64,000 bases of DNA from Vespa crabro (GCF_910589235.1 NC_060961.1:4306001-4370000), one strand, 5' to 3'; positions 46,289-59,797 are shown, counted from the first letter of the stretch. Notes: generated from the letters alone by a model not told the origin. Translations and numbers: made by a program.

Positions 46289-46363
46289 AGGTATAGAAGA
46301 TAAATTAATACTACGAAGCGTAGGAGAGAGATATAAAAAGAAAAGTGTTAGAAGACAGCAAAG

Positions 46364-46414
<51 letters not shown>

Positions 46415-47365
46415 AGAGAGAGAGAGAAAGAAAGAATGAGAGAGACCTAGAGATAAAAAAAAGGAGTAAAAAATGAGAGATAGAATAAGCATGAAGGAAG
46501 GGGACAAAAAAGTGGCCTATTGACGTTAAATCGTACGGTGAGGCTCTTTCAAACGTCCCCGCTATTTTCATGCGACCTACTTTGCGAGCCGCCCCGTAAC
46601 GAGGTTGCTTTCGAACAAATTCAAAGTGCCTTCAAGTTGGTATTCCGGCTCGTTCGCTCGGCAATCCCGGAATTTTTGAACGAGCAATAACGTTGCGTCA
46701 CGTGCCTGCGGGATTTTTCGCGTCTGTATTACGCCTGGCTCAATTTCACCCATACACAAACGTCTCGTCGCACATCTTTCGCTTCTACCCTTTTTTTCCC
46801 TTTCTTTTCTCACTCTTCTTTCTTTCTTTCTTTCTTTTTTTTTTTTTCTTTTTTTTTTCTCGTCGGCCGGAGACGTGTTCCTTCAAAATGGGTCGGCGCG
46901 AAGACTCGTTAGTCTACGACAACGACGACGACGACGACGATTAATCGTCGTCGTCTTCGAAGAACGGTCTTGGTCTTTCTAGTATAGTAAGCGTTCACCC
47001 GAGTCTTCGTGTCGTACTCCTTACCTCGGTTATGCGTAAACAAGAAACGTTTGTCGCGTCTCTTAGCGTGCTATTAATCATTATAATGCCAACAGGGAAG
47101 AAGGGGGGGGGTAGGGGAGTAGGTAGTATAATGATTCCTATGGTACACCGGCATTACGGCTATTAGCGCTTAGTCCTGCATGCACGAATTACTGAACCAA
47201 CGGCATACCGTTAGCCCATCGTCAGAATTTACTCTCCTTATACACGACGTCTCGAGATATATCGTCTCTTCTTCTCTTCTCGAAGGAAAGCATAACTTTG
47301 GCACGTAAATAAGTACGTACATTAACGATTATAGAAACATTCCATTTGGTTCTAAGGTTTATTAA

Positions 47366-47397
<32 letters not shown>

Positions 47398-48400
47398 CAA
47401 ATAAACAAGTATTCCATATCTATTTGCGTATGAAGTTACATAGATAAATCTCGTTATTTATATTTTATTCTCGTATGTCGAATTGATTATATGCGATTAT
47501 ATAGGCTGATATCGTATCTTATTATAAATCATGTTATTCGATTCTCGTTATTTCAAACTCGACGAATTATTTGTACAAAGAAAATTTTTTTGCCGGTGTC
47601 GATATTAACGAGTTGAAATTCGTGCCGCGAACGAGATCGAGCCCCATCTTTCGATTTATCTTTCTCTACTTGACCCGGTTTCATTTCTTTATTTTCAAAT
47701 GCCACTCGAGGTGTTTCCTTTTTCAGAATTATCATTGCTACCTGTATATATCATCGACAAAGAAACCATGAAACTTTCCGCAATTTCTCGGAAAAATAGC
47801 TAATTAATTGGTCATCTAGTTATCCCTTCCCCACCTCCGCTTTCTCTTCCGTTGTAATTACAAGAGAAAGAGAGAGAGAAAGAGAAAGAGAAAGAGGGAG
47901 AGAGAGATAGAGGGAGAGAGAAATTATCAATTAATTCGAGAGTCGTTTTCCCGTGACATCGACTAGATTTCCCTTTATTCTTCTTCGCATTTTTTTCGTA
48001 TCGACGTTTTTAAAGCAATCCTCGATCTCCATCAATTTGAAAATATTCCTATTCGTTCTCTTATAATTAAAAAACGCATAATTGCAATACACCTTAATAA
48101 TAATTACATCGTAAAGTTAAACGGTATTTATAACGCCATTAAATATCGTTTGTTTTCTCATAATTCGAGATTCTCCTACTTACTTTGCCTTTTTATTTTA
48201 CCTTCAAACAAATTTTTTATTAAAATCCAATTAACTACATCCTCTTTTCCTTTTATTCTTTACTCTTTCTCTGTCTCTCATATTAAAAATAAAATTCGAA
48301 TACTATTTTCGAGTGTATTAAATATAATCCCTTAGCTATATTTGCCATAAAGAAGATTTTGTCATCTTCGTTTTATAACAATATGGAGATGACGTTTAAA
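44138..48400. other. Probable first-intron DNA, no supported exon
   Basis: After the donor at 44138 I find no phase-1 exon. The stretch holds an inverted-repeat element (45070-45284), A or T runs at 45691-45717 and 47371-47397, and GA arrays at 46254-46287 and 46370-46436. A unique CpG-containing block lies at 46510-46790, and another at about 47000-47260 with TTAGCGC/CTATTAGCG words and a short G run at 47104-47112. Frames here are repeat-derived. Confidence 0.5.
45070..45284. mobile_element. Short inverted-repeat element (MITE-like), TA-flanked
   Basis: The left end reads GGGTGAGACATTTAAAACA and the reverse complement of the right end reads GGGTGAAGCATCTAAAACA, so about 16 of 19 bases match. 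Similarity fades over the next several bases. The 215-bp element is flanked by TA on both sides (45068-45069 and 45285-45286), the target duplication used by Tc1/mariner-type elements. It has no coding capacity, as expected of a non-autonomous MITE. Confidence 0.6.
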
Positions 48401-48589
48401 TGGCATTTAATTTGCAAAGTATTCTCCATATTACCGAGAGATTAATAATAGTGCTCGTTAATCATTACGAAAGCGGGTCTCACGTGTTCACGTGTTTGCA
48501 CAGAATCAACTCGTACGGTGACATAGTCCATGTTCATAAACAAGTCCACTGGCTGGAATTTCTTCAACGATGAGTGAGTGAAATAGAGG

Positions 48590-48632
<43 letters not shown>

Positions 48633-48829
48633 AGAGAAAGAGAAAGAGAAAGAGAAAGAGAGAGTTCCTCGGTTCAGTTTTTCCGTTTTTTAAGCCCTTC
48701 TTCCTCCTAAGCGTGTCTTCGTAGAGCATGCGCTTTCGTTAGAACTTTTTCACTCGGTGAAAAATGTTTACCTTGCCTTCGCTTGCCTACTACCTACTAC
48801 TACCAACATCACTGTACTCTTTCTCTTGC

Positions 48830-48860
<31 letters not shown>

Positions 48861-50298
48861 TTTTCTCATTTCTTTTTCTTTTTCTTTTTCTTTTTCTTTT
48901 TCTTTTTCTTTTTCTCGCATACATACATACATCCTCCTCTAGCTACGACTCGAGACTTCTGGAATATATTGCCAACTCAAAAATCAGAGGATGTCTCTAC
49001 GTGTCTACGTGTAAAAATCGAATTTCATTTGGAGGCACTATGAGGATGCATTCTCATACGATAAACGTTACGTTCATCCGTCTATCTAAATACTCTAAGG
49101 AAATGCAAAGGATTTCCTTAGAGTGAATTAGAAAGGCCGTCTTCTACAGCCAACGCTATTTTGGTATTAATTTAGTAAGTAGTACATGTCAGGCATTAAC
49201 CAGACACCGGTCTCGCGTCCCACTCGTTAATCTTTCCCTTATGCAAGTTATAAAAGGTTGACGTAGTTCATAAAGCTTTTCTGAAGAAATATTACGCATA
49301 TAAAGCGTATAAATTCATAAGTGGTAGCATAATATTGTGAGACGCATTTTAAAATTGATAATAAAAAGGAAAATGATATGTAGATGAGCCAATTTATGAA
49401 TATTTCTGGTTATTTTCTTTATCTTCTTTTTGTTTGTTTTTTTTTGTTTTTTTTTTTCGTTTTCTTTTCTTTCTTTTACTATATCTGCCATAACGTCGAC
49501 CGAAAGATTTGGAATAAATATTTTCACATCTTCCATTACTATATCTTTTCTTTCTCTTTTTTTTTTCCCCCTCTGAAATTTTTGTCATAACACTTTGGCG
49601 TTACAAGATCTCCGATGATTTTGGTTTCGTCGTCGTCAGTGATATCGGTACACCGTAACCCAGACCACCCATGGGCTGATCCCTTGAAATTCAGTGAAAT
49701 CGCCCGATGTTTCCAACGAGCGTCGAACCCTTATTATAAAGCAACGATGCAACATAATACAGAGGTGCCGCGTGTACCACGAAGGAAAGAGTAAATAACA
49801 CTCGGGAAACCAATATCGACAAAGCTCCAGAGACAAAAGTTTCCTGACGGAACTTTCGGTTAAAGAGCAAGCGGCAAAAATTGTTATGAGAATGACGTAA
49901 AAGAAAAAAAGGAAAGAAAAAAGAAAAAAAAAAAAAAATAAAAAAACGAAAAGAAATGAAAAGCGAGACATACTAATTCATCTTTTTCAAGGATAAACAA
50001 TTGTTTTATCAAAAATATCAAAACTTATTATTCGTTTATTATTCTTAAAACTAAGTTTTCTCAGAACTAAATTAAATTTCTATTCATTCGGAATATTGTT
50101 ATTAATATAGTAATAAATAAGAGTAAGAAAGAAACATAAATAGCCGACGTTGCATGCTCGATCGTTATAAGTTACTTCACGTCATAGTGGGAAACGTGTA
50201 TGGGGTTGACGTAAAAAGATAATGATGAAAAGTTTTAATCGATGACGTATAAAGTAATCAGAAAGTATAAGAACATGGGTGAGGGAGGGTGTAGAGAA

Positions 50299-50301
<3 letters not shown>

Positions 50302-50388
<87 letters not shown>
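50302..50388. repeat. Interrupted (GA)n microsatellite
   Basis: About 87 bp of GA repeat with a few AGAC and AAAG interruptions. Frames through it on both strands are repeat translations. Confidence 0.92.
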
Positions 50389-50389
<1 letters not shown>

Positions 50390-51095
50390 AAAAGGAAGTA
50401 AGAAAGTCTACCTTGATTTGGAGTTTCTCGTTGGTACACGACATAAAGTTTCGCCCCGTGGACATGTACGAGTCCCGAAAGCACGCACGCGAAAATGTTT
50501 CAACGTTCACAAAGTCGAGGCAACGACGTTGGCCATTCGTCTTTTATCGTAACGTCGGTGAAAGAAATAAAATTTTCATTTTTAACGTCTCTAATATATT
50601 TTCGGATAAAAATATTTCCAGAGTAATATCGAATTTTTGTATTTTATGCAAACGTATTTAGATTAAAGCACATTTTTAACGTCGATACGAACGACTATAT
50701 AAAGAGATTCGTTAGGGCTTACGAATAAAATTCCCGTAAATAAATTACACCCGACTATTTTCAAATAGAAGAGAAATTTTCCATGGGAAAAGCATCGAAT
50801 TCCTCGGACATAGTATAGCGTAAAGTGATCATTTTCTCTACCGCTATCCGGTGATCACGTAAATCCGTATACTGTAGCGTTGAGTTATGTTTGCGCTGGG
50901 CGTCCGCCGACGCGTGAACATCGTTTGCATTCACCTGCAAAGACACAAGCACATCCGGTAGAGCGGTCGGAAGATTGGCAAGTAAACGTACATGAAACGG
51001 TGGATATGCGATTAAGCATTCTCGATGCATTCGCATCGTTGCAATCTGTGCGAGTGCCTGTCTGCCTGCTGCTGCTTCTCCTACTTCTGCTGTTC

Positions 51096-51127
<32 letters not shown>

Positions 51128-52314
51128 GCTGCTCCTACTGCTAGGTAATCAAATGCTATCTATCTCACGCGAAATTCGTGACCATCACGTACCAATTCTA
51201 AAACGGTGGGAGTACCTTCGACTTTTCATATTTCGAGCGATAAATCAAAGATTCTCCAGGGCTGAGAGAAAGGGAGAAAGAAGAAGAAAAAAGAGACTGG
51301 ACAAGGACTTAATCGTGAGTCTCAGACGGCAAACGGTAAAAACTACTCGAGATTCGTAAAGTTTCTCTCAGGTAGAGTAAAATCGGTAAACGTTTCGAGT
51401 GTTCGTGAATAATAAATCATAGAACGGTCGGAGTAGGAGCGATTTAGACCTATAAATCCTCGAGCGTACGTCCGATGAAATATTTTTAAAGTTCTTCTCC
51501 CCTTGCGATCTTAACGATTTGCTCGGTAGTCGAGCCCGCGAGCTATTTCACCTACATACATTTTATCATTTGCGACGTTTTCACGAAATATTATTTAGGT
51601 AAGTCTAGATAATATTTTAAATAGATTATAATTTAGCCGATTCATTAATATACGATCGGTAAGTAGAAATCATTGATGTGAATATCATCATTTTGATTCT
51701 ACCTTTAATTTAATTTAGTTAATACCGTTTATTCGATATATTCTTTCCTTCTTTCTTTTTTTTTTTCCCCCCTTTTTCATTCACTATTAATTTGAGTTAA
51801 TTGGTATACTCTGAGAACAAATCACGTCATTAAATTGATTCAATTTATTCGATCATTCAATTGGATAGAATTTCATAATACTTATATGCATTTGCTAATT
51901 AATCGTTTATTTTTAGAGCGAGTATATGAAATTGTAGTTCATGTGATCAATCTTTTTGACTTCCTATTAACCATTTAACTCCAAGCCAATTTGACGATCT
52001 ACGAAAAGGCATATAATATTTAAAAATACGATTTTAATTTAAGGAGAAACGACGAGATCTTATAACGAAATATTGTATATCTATCCTTCATTTTTATGTA
52101 TGCGAGTCAACGTGGTATGGATTAATAATATCTTTGGAAAGGTCGAAGTTACTCTCTTTGGAATTTTTCGAGAATTTGATGAATTCCAGACGGCACTCCT
52201 AGACGAAAGAAGCACGAACGGCGACTCAAAGGTGGAAGAAAGGTGGAAGGCGTTGAACGATGTCACGTCGTCATGAGGCGAACGAAAAGGAACGAATGGA
52301 AGGGGAAGAGAAAA

Positions 52315-52366
<52 letters not shown>

Positions 52367-52697
52367 AAGAAGGAGGGAGTAATTCCGATCGAAGGCCTTG
52401 ACGAGAGTCGCATATTCTTATTCACTGCAGCGAAGGTGCAACGGTAGCAAGATGAAAGGGAAGAAAAAAGGAGGAAGGAAAGAGGGTAAGGATCGAGTCG
52501 GTGCAGGGGTTGTTTGACACGAAAGCTCCGTGGTGAACGAGCGCGTTCGTAGGCCTTATCGCGAAAAAGGGCCTACCCTTCCAACTCTTGGACTCTCTTG
52601 GCAAAGATCTAATCGTTCGGTGCTTTCCTTCGTTCTTTGCTTGGCTGCTCGATTCTCGTGCTTGGTCTTGCGTTCTTCGAAGGCTAGCCAAGTTAAC

Positions 52698-52728
<31 letters not shown>

Positions 52729-52853
52729 TTCACTCTCTTATTCGTTAGCATCACTACTACACGTCTCTTTAGTCGTAGGCTTCTCGCCTAACCAATCGTT
52801 GGCCTAACGTAGTCGACCGTTTACTGCCGTCTTGAGGCCGCCGTCGTCTCCTT

Positions 52854-52856
<3 letters not shown>

Positions 52857-52944
<88 letters not shown>
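52857..52944. repeat. (CGACAA)n hexamer array passing into (CGA)n
   Basis: About nine CGACAA units are followed by about eleven CGA units with few interruptions. On the plus strand this gives alternating Asp-Asn and then poly-Asp in a 65-codon frame; the minus strand gives poly-Val. The higher-order hexamer next to its own trimer suggests expansion from a common triplet. Confidence 0.9.
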
Positions 52945-53264
52945 AGACGACGACGACGATGACGAGGAGGTGGAGCTGAAAGAGGAAGGGGAAAACTGCG
53001 AGTTTACACGCCACAAGGTGGCCCGTTAATGTTAGCACGCAAGGAAAAGCTTAAGGGCTTGCCTTTCCACAAGAAATGCCAGTTATTTCGATGGAAGTCG
53101 ACTGTCGAATTGAAACTCGCCGCTTGATCTCCAATATGTCCATACAATTTATATTTTTACATATCGACATATTATACTCAATAATACTTTTTTATACTTT
53201 CCTAAAATTCCTTTATCTTTTCTTTCTTTTTAGATGATTCATTTCCCAATGTTATCCCCGTATA

Positions 53265-53455
53265 CAGGATATTTCATAATATATAACAAACATATTTATA
53301 TTTAAATCATTCATTAATTCATTTGTTAAATTAATTTGTATTATACGTTATTGACAAATTTGAAAGAATTTATGCATAGGATATTTAAATCCGTACAAAC
53401 TTTTTGCATTATTTTTCTCAAATGAAATTCTTCCATTAAGTTATTGAACGCCCTG
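53265..53455. mobile_element. Short inverted-repeat element (MITE-like), TA-flanked
   Basis: The left end reads CAGGATATTTCATAA and the reverse complement of the right end reads CAGGGCGTTCAATAA. They match imperfectly, and both sides are flanked by TA (53263-53264, 53456-53457). The roughly 190-bp interior is AT-rich and non-coding. The terminal sequence resembles the end of the element at 61277. Confidence 0.45.
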
Positions 53456-53669
53456 TACACTTGGTATGGCATTCAAAAGTCGATCGATGACCGAGTCGCA
53501 CTCGAGTCACGTTATTCGACTTTCGCTTTAATTAGCACGTCGCATCTTCGCGGAATCCGTAGATGCAAGAACGAAGAAATAGAAGAGTCTTTAAGATGTC
53601 GTCTAGCTAACACGATTAATAATTTTTATGTGAATGCGTAAATGAAAATGTACGCTCGCTCATAGTCAT

Positions 53670-53715
<46 letters not shown>

Positions 53716-56700
53716 GTATTCGTTAATGCGACGCTAATTCGATGGCATTACCGGTGAACTGCCATCGAGCACTTTAATGCAGTCATTCCGACGACACGCG
53801 ATCGAATTTAAATCCCTTGCATATAAGCGAGCCATTCGCGCTTATTCGCATCGACGTCGAGAATATAGAATCGGATCGAACTGTCTCGTTACGTAAAAAA
53901 TTTCATAGGGATTACATCGTTGGACGAATTCGATCTGCGATTTAATTCGATTATTATCGCGAACATAGAATGAGTTATAAAAATTCTAAGATTTTTATAT
54001 ATCATTTATGTACTATCACTTATTACATGATGACTTATATGAATTATTAAAATAATTAGATAAAATTATATTCCTCCTTGTCAGGCCAATGTTTTTTATA
54101 TAATCAAAAAAAAAAAAAAAAAAAAAGAAAAAAGAAAAAAAGAATTTTTACATCTAATCTCGTTTCTTCAATTAAATCTCTTGAATCTTGCACAACGCGA
54201 TTTATATAAAATTGAATTTCTATGGAAACGTATTGCTATACGCGTTATTCGAGGATCACTTGTAATCTATATAAATTTATTTAGATAACAAATCATTTAT
54301 TAATTATGATAATATGTTCAGAAAAAAATCGATATACGAATATTTTTTTGTTCGAAAAGAATAATATCATTTTCCCGTACGAGTTACTATACTTCAATCA
54401 TCTAGTAGTAGTTCTTCATACAATGTTGATGCGAAATCTCGATGAAAAGAGGATTCGAGTTAGGATCGTTTCGTGTGATCACCTTTGTGCACTTTCTCAA
54501 GAAGTTTAACGAAGTTCGATGATCGAAGTTACTATTGTAAGAAAGAGCAAGAGAGAGAAAGAAAAGCCATTAAGAAGCAAGAGCTGGTTTCTAGGGGATA
54601 CTTCTGTTAAATACATATAATGAATTTGATACGTCGGAATAAATCGAAACATTCAAACATATATAAATATATTATAGTTACATATATATATAGGAGTAGA
54701 CAAAAATATATTATTACGGTGAAATTGATGATCGTAATCGATACAAAGAACAATCTTCGTAGTAGGCTACTGCAGTATTTACGGCTTAAAAATGATAGAA
54801 AAACTCTTCGTGTGTCAAGTATGATACTTGATACTTTTGCAATAAAGCTCTCGCAAGTGTACGTATATATACCGCGTCGATACATAGATCGATTCGAAAT
54901 ATTCGATTTCTTTTTCTCGCCGGTTTAGTCGACGCACAAATCGATAGATATTCTATACAGTTAGATAAAACAAATCCTTTCTATGTGTATTTGTAAATTT
55001 TATATTATTTGAATTTTCTTTCAAAGTATTATTTCGCAAATGATTTAGTTATTATCGAATAAAATTCGACGATAACATAGTCAGTTTGTTATAAACGTAT
55101 CTCAGTAAATTCAGAATAGCTTTTATACGGCTAATAATAGAAGAACTGGGTCAATGGAGATACTCGAAATCATAGGACGAATAATACTAATGGCAAAGTA
55201 GAAAACAGAAGTGGGGAGGATGGGTGGTAGGAGAGAAATGTAAATTGTACTAGTAACATGTTGAAAACATTTCTATAACAATTCGAAATTTTTATAAAGA
55301 GAAAGAACCAATCGTAAAACTTATCAAATTGTATCTCGACGAATTTATAGAAAGCTTCAAATATGTTGGCGAATTAACGTGGATTATGAGTCACGTAACT
55401 TGCTCGATGTAGCCAATCGGGAGAATGAGAGGGCCCGAGTATATCGCGAGTGTTATAAAGGTATAGAATTTTCCGTTAATTCGATGGTATTAGGCCGGAG
55501 CTAGCACGATTCTCATTAATAGCGGCTCGTGTCGACGGATTAGCGAGCTCGAAAAGGATACAATGCGCGTAAACAAAGTCGAAACCGAAAGTTAAGCCAA
55601 AGCAGCTTGTCGGTACGATCAACGTGCATTTGCTCGTCAAATAGTGGTTTATTTTGTCGGTTTGTCATCATCACGGTGGAAAAGAGAAGAGGCGGTAGCG
55701 TCATCAACGGCGTCATCAGCGGCACAAGCTTGCTCGATCTCATTAATCAACGTTAATTCGCAGTATTAATTGGCTCGGTGAAGTGTACACGCCGTGAACG
55801 ATAACGAACGTGATCGTGCCGGTCTGTTATCTTACGTTGCTCGACGTCGACCATCCGTCAACAACGTGAATAAATTGTCGATCTCATATATGGTCGTATC
55901 TGGTGCCTTATTTTTTTATTTTTTTTTATATAAATAACACTTCCTAAATAGAACATTTCGTTTTTATCATTAACATCGTTTGAATACGTTAATATATAAT
56001 ATAAAATGAATAGAAAAATATTAACATTTTTTATTCATTCGACGCAATCTATATATTATATGGTTATTTCTTTTTCTAACCACGTTCGTTTTATTCGATA
56101 CCTATACAGTAATTGTGTTTCTTGTTATTTATATTTTTAGTCGTACACACGTGATCGCAATTTTTCTTTTTTCTTTTTTCTTTATTTTTTTTTTCTTCTT
56201 TTTTTTTTCTTCTTTTTTTTTTTTTATTTTTTTTTTTTTACATCGTCATTTTGGCCCGAGATAGAACAGAGAGCTATTTCTATTCCGGGAACACGTACGT
56301 GAATACATAGGTATAGCGTATTTTAATGGAAATCCGTAGATGCGAGTTTAAAAGCGAGGAGTCGTATAGAAGATACACGATGTCATATGTATCGAAATAA
56401 ATGGTATGTCGATCGCATAATCGCGAAAGACTATGGAGCTACGATGGTAACTTCGATAGCGACGTGTATCGGCTTCTGCTTCTCCATCCAGCAGTAATTT
56501 ATCTTGACCCGATCCAGGAACATGGTTTTATTGCCAATATATATCGTTGGACCTCCAGTTATTTTCCTAATCTGTATCCAACGCTCGATCCGGATCTGCA
56601 AAGAAGAGGATTATGTTCGTTCGTTACGAAGCACGTTGATGCTTCGTCCATTTTCTTTCTTCATACACATATACGAATAACACATATAGATTGTACATCA

Positions 56701-56869
56701 GAATCTTTCGATAATTTTATATTTAATGATTACGCTTTTGGAAATAAATCTCGATTAAAGATTTCATAGAAATCATTGAATGTAAATCTATGTCCAAACG
56801 AAATATCTTTTTTTTCTTCTTCTTAAGAATTAACCAGTCATATTTCTGAATTTCAACATTTTATTAATG

Positions 56870-56908
<39 letters not shown>

Positions 56909-57889
56909 CTCTGTATAAGCATAGATTATATATATATATATATATATATAAGTAGGTACGTACGTTCCAAGCATTGTACGTTGCTCAAGTGGAAAAACGT
57001 TTCCGCAGCTTCCACTCGAGCGAGCGAGCTTTCGAGTTTCGTGCCTGTTGAGTCCGAGCGTTATAATCGTTGCAATTTTTTATTCTTCTCCTTTAGCACC
57101 GCGAGTTGGTCGCCAGACGAATTAGACTCCGATGCATTCGCACATTTTCACTCGCTCGTTTCCTTCCAACCTTTTTCTTTTTCTTTTTTTTTTTTCTTTC
57201 GATGTATTCGAAAGCTTTAAAAGATGGGAATAATCTCTCGGCTTTGGTGAATTTGAAAACGTGACGAAAATTTTTGAGAAAATGTAAAACGTTATCGTGG
57301 ATTCTCTTCGAAATATTGATATTTTTGGAAAGGGGAAAAAAAAAAAAAGAAAAAAGAAAATGAAGAAAAAACATGTAAGAGAAAAATTACACGGAGGCAA
57401 CGAAAGTACCGAAGGTACTTTCTATGAACGAAAATCGTCGAAGGGACGGTCGTGCTCGACTCGCCACGATCGATGTTCCGCACGAAAGTGAGGTCACGAG
57501 ATTCCGTCGTTTCGTTTACAATTTTAGCCGTGCCGCCCAGGGAAATGAATCGCACGTGAGCCAAAAGACGAAGTGCGCAGAGGGAGTGAAAGGGAGCAGG
57601 AACAAGAGCAAGAAAAAAAAAGAAAAGGAATAAGTTGAAGCGGTGAAGGAGAGTAAGGGTAGAACGGGGATGACTGTTCCAACGATTTCGTGAGAATCAA
57701 TACCGTCGAGCAATTTCATAAATGCTTTCGATGGAGCAGCCCGTACTATTTTCCTTTTCTTTCTCTCTCTCTCTCTCTTTTTATTTCCCTTTCTTTTTTC
57801 TTTTTCTTTTTTACAATGTGGAAGGCCAACAAGTATCTCAGCTCTCAAATATGAATATCGCGACATACAAATACCTAAGAATCAAGAGG

Positions 57890-57931
57890 AGACGAGACGA
57901 GACGAGACGAGACGAAACGAGACGAGACGTT
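57890..57931. repeat. GACGA pentanucleotide array
   Basis: About eight units of GAGAC/GACGA with one A substitution, ending in ACGTTCG. It is the only clear pentamer microsatellite in the window. Confidence 0.9.
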
Positions 57932-57999
57932 CGAAACGGAATCGTATCGTTGAGAGTGTCATAAATGATGAGAACGATATCTCTTTTACGGTATCAGAT

Positions 58000-58160
58000 T
58001 TCGATACCACGAGGAGATGCTCACGTTATTACGAGTTTTCTACGAAATGGTACGAAGAGAAAAAGAAATATACATGAAATATGTATATATGATATAAATG
58101 AAATATATATATATGTATGTATATATATATTCCTCTAATATTTCTCTAATATATATATAT

Positions 58161-58191
<31 letters not shown>

Positions 58192-59756
58192 TCCTCTAAT
58201 GTTCCTCTAATATATATATATATATATATGGTTTTTTATATATTTTTTATTTTTTTTTTATTTTTATTTATCGATAAAATTGACCTATTATGTTTCTAAT
58301 TACGCGGTTAATTGGTACTTTCGTTTAATCGTTAGTAAAATAAAGGTTATCGTATGATGTTATTTTAGTGTGCGTTTATTGAAAGGCTCTTTATGTAATC
58401 TGTATGAAAATTTAATATAAATAAACAATGCATGTAATCAATTTACAAATTTTTTTGTTTGATGATCTAATCTTTTATTATCTCACGTTTGATTTAATCG
58501 ATAAAGATTTCTTTCACATTTAATCATCTATATGTACACATTGTTATTCATATTAGTAATACTATCATATTGTTTGAAGAGTAAAAGCTTTTTCCGATCA
58601 TATACTCATATTTAATGGCATACTTTTACTTTTTTCATCACTCACGTTATATTAGGAGTATCTTGTACCGTTATTTGTACGCTTGATCGCTCGAACGGAA
58701 AAGTTCGATTTGTTTACAAACTCACGCACACTTATCCGCATGTCTTTTTGGACATGTATTATAATTTATTACAGGTCGAATATATATATATATATATACT
58801 TTTAATAAATTTTATTTGATTAGGATCGAGTTTTAATAAACTTTTTGAAATGAAAAATTCGCCAAAGATCTTTTTCCATAGTATAATAATAATCATAAAT
58901 GAATATAAATAAAATATAAACTTTACGTATAATATAATTTTATATTATATGAAGAAAATAATAAGAGAAATATGAACAATGAAAAGAAAAATAATAAAAG
59001 TTTATATTCTGAATTCTTTCGTTATTTTCGATATGCTTTATATATATGGATTTATATATATAATAGCCAATTAAAATGTTTCATGATGTTCGGAAAAAAT
59101 ATTTTCGTGATCGGATTGTATACTTTACATTTGATTACGTATGTCGTTTTCCACACTAAGTTAATCTTTCAACGCTATTTTTAAGTGCGAGCATTAATTA
59201 CATATTGCAGCACATTTTCGAAAGGTTCCCTCCAGTTCACTGTTTCATTTTGTTCTTTTTTCGTTCTTTCTTTTCTTTTTTTTTTTTTCCGCCGGACCGG
59301 TCGATCCTGAACGAACGATAATTATAAAGCACGCTCGTTCTTTCGAGTTTTTAACATCGAAAGCCGCACCGATAAACGTTGCGTGACGACGCACTCTTGT
59401 AATCAAACGGGTGGTACCTACAGGGAGTGAGGGAAATAAAATGCGTCGAGACCAATACGTCCAATAAATTTCCAACACCGATGGAGATAGGTATGTATAG
59501 AATGCATGCTTCGCACTCATATATTTACTTTAATAGTTTAACTTTGTCACTTTTGAAAAAAATGGCCATGAAGCTACGTGACTGCAAAATTCAACGATAT
59601 ATTGCTATAAAAACGATACTGAGTTAATATAATGAAGATAAAATAGAAAATAAATTTTAATAGATAATTATATATATATATATATATATTCGTATAATGC
59701 GATCCTTCTTATTCGATTCCTTCTATCTTTTTTCTTTCTCTCTTTCTCTTTCTCTG

Positions 59757-59797
<41 letters not shown>

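Larger units (their letters stand above)
48401..53220. other. Probable intron or intergenic DNA, no supported exon
   Basis: It contains GA and CT arrays (48593-48660, 48838-48860, 50302-50388, 52315-52360, 52700-52728), CTTTTT-type tracts (48864-48915), a hairpin at 49092-49124, a CTG array at 51070-51120 and a CGACAA/CGA array at 52857-52944. The last two give poly-Leu and Asp-Asn/poly-Asp frames. I do not call either a gene. Confidence 0.5.
53221..57999. other. Probable intron or intergenic DNA, no supported exon
   Basis: It contains an inverted-repeat element (53265-53455), (CT)n at 53672-53712, an A-rich tract at 54107-54142 and a T-rich tract at 56165-56239. (TA)n arrays lie at 56871-56905 and 56928-56951, and a GACGA pentamer array at 57890-57931. 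Repeat-free CpG blocks lie at about 53730-53960 and 55380-55870. A frame at 56401-56769 is not repeat-driven but shows no domain or codon evidence I can use. Confidence 0.5.

Noticed and set aside
52832..53029. 65-codon frame of Asp-Asn and poly-Asp
   Set aside because: It comes from the CGACAA/CGA array and there is no flanking coding signal.
56401..56769. 122-codon plus-strand frame that is not repeat-driven
   Set aside because: I considered it as an exon, but it has no recognisable domain, no clear acceptor and an AT-rich end. Evidence is too weak for a gene call.
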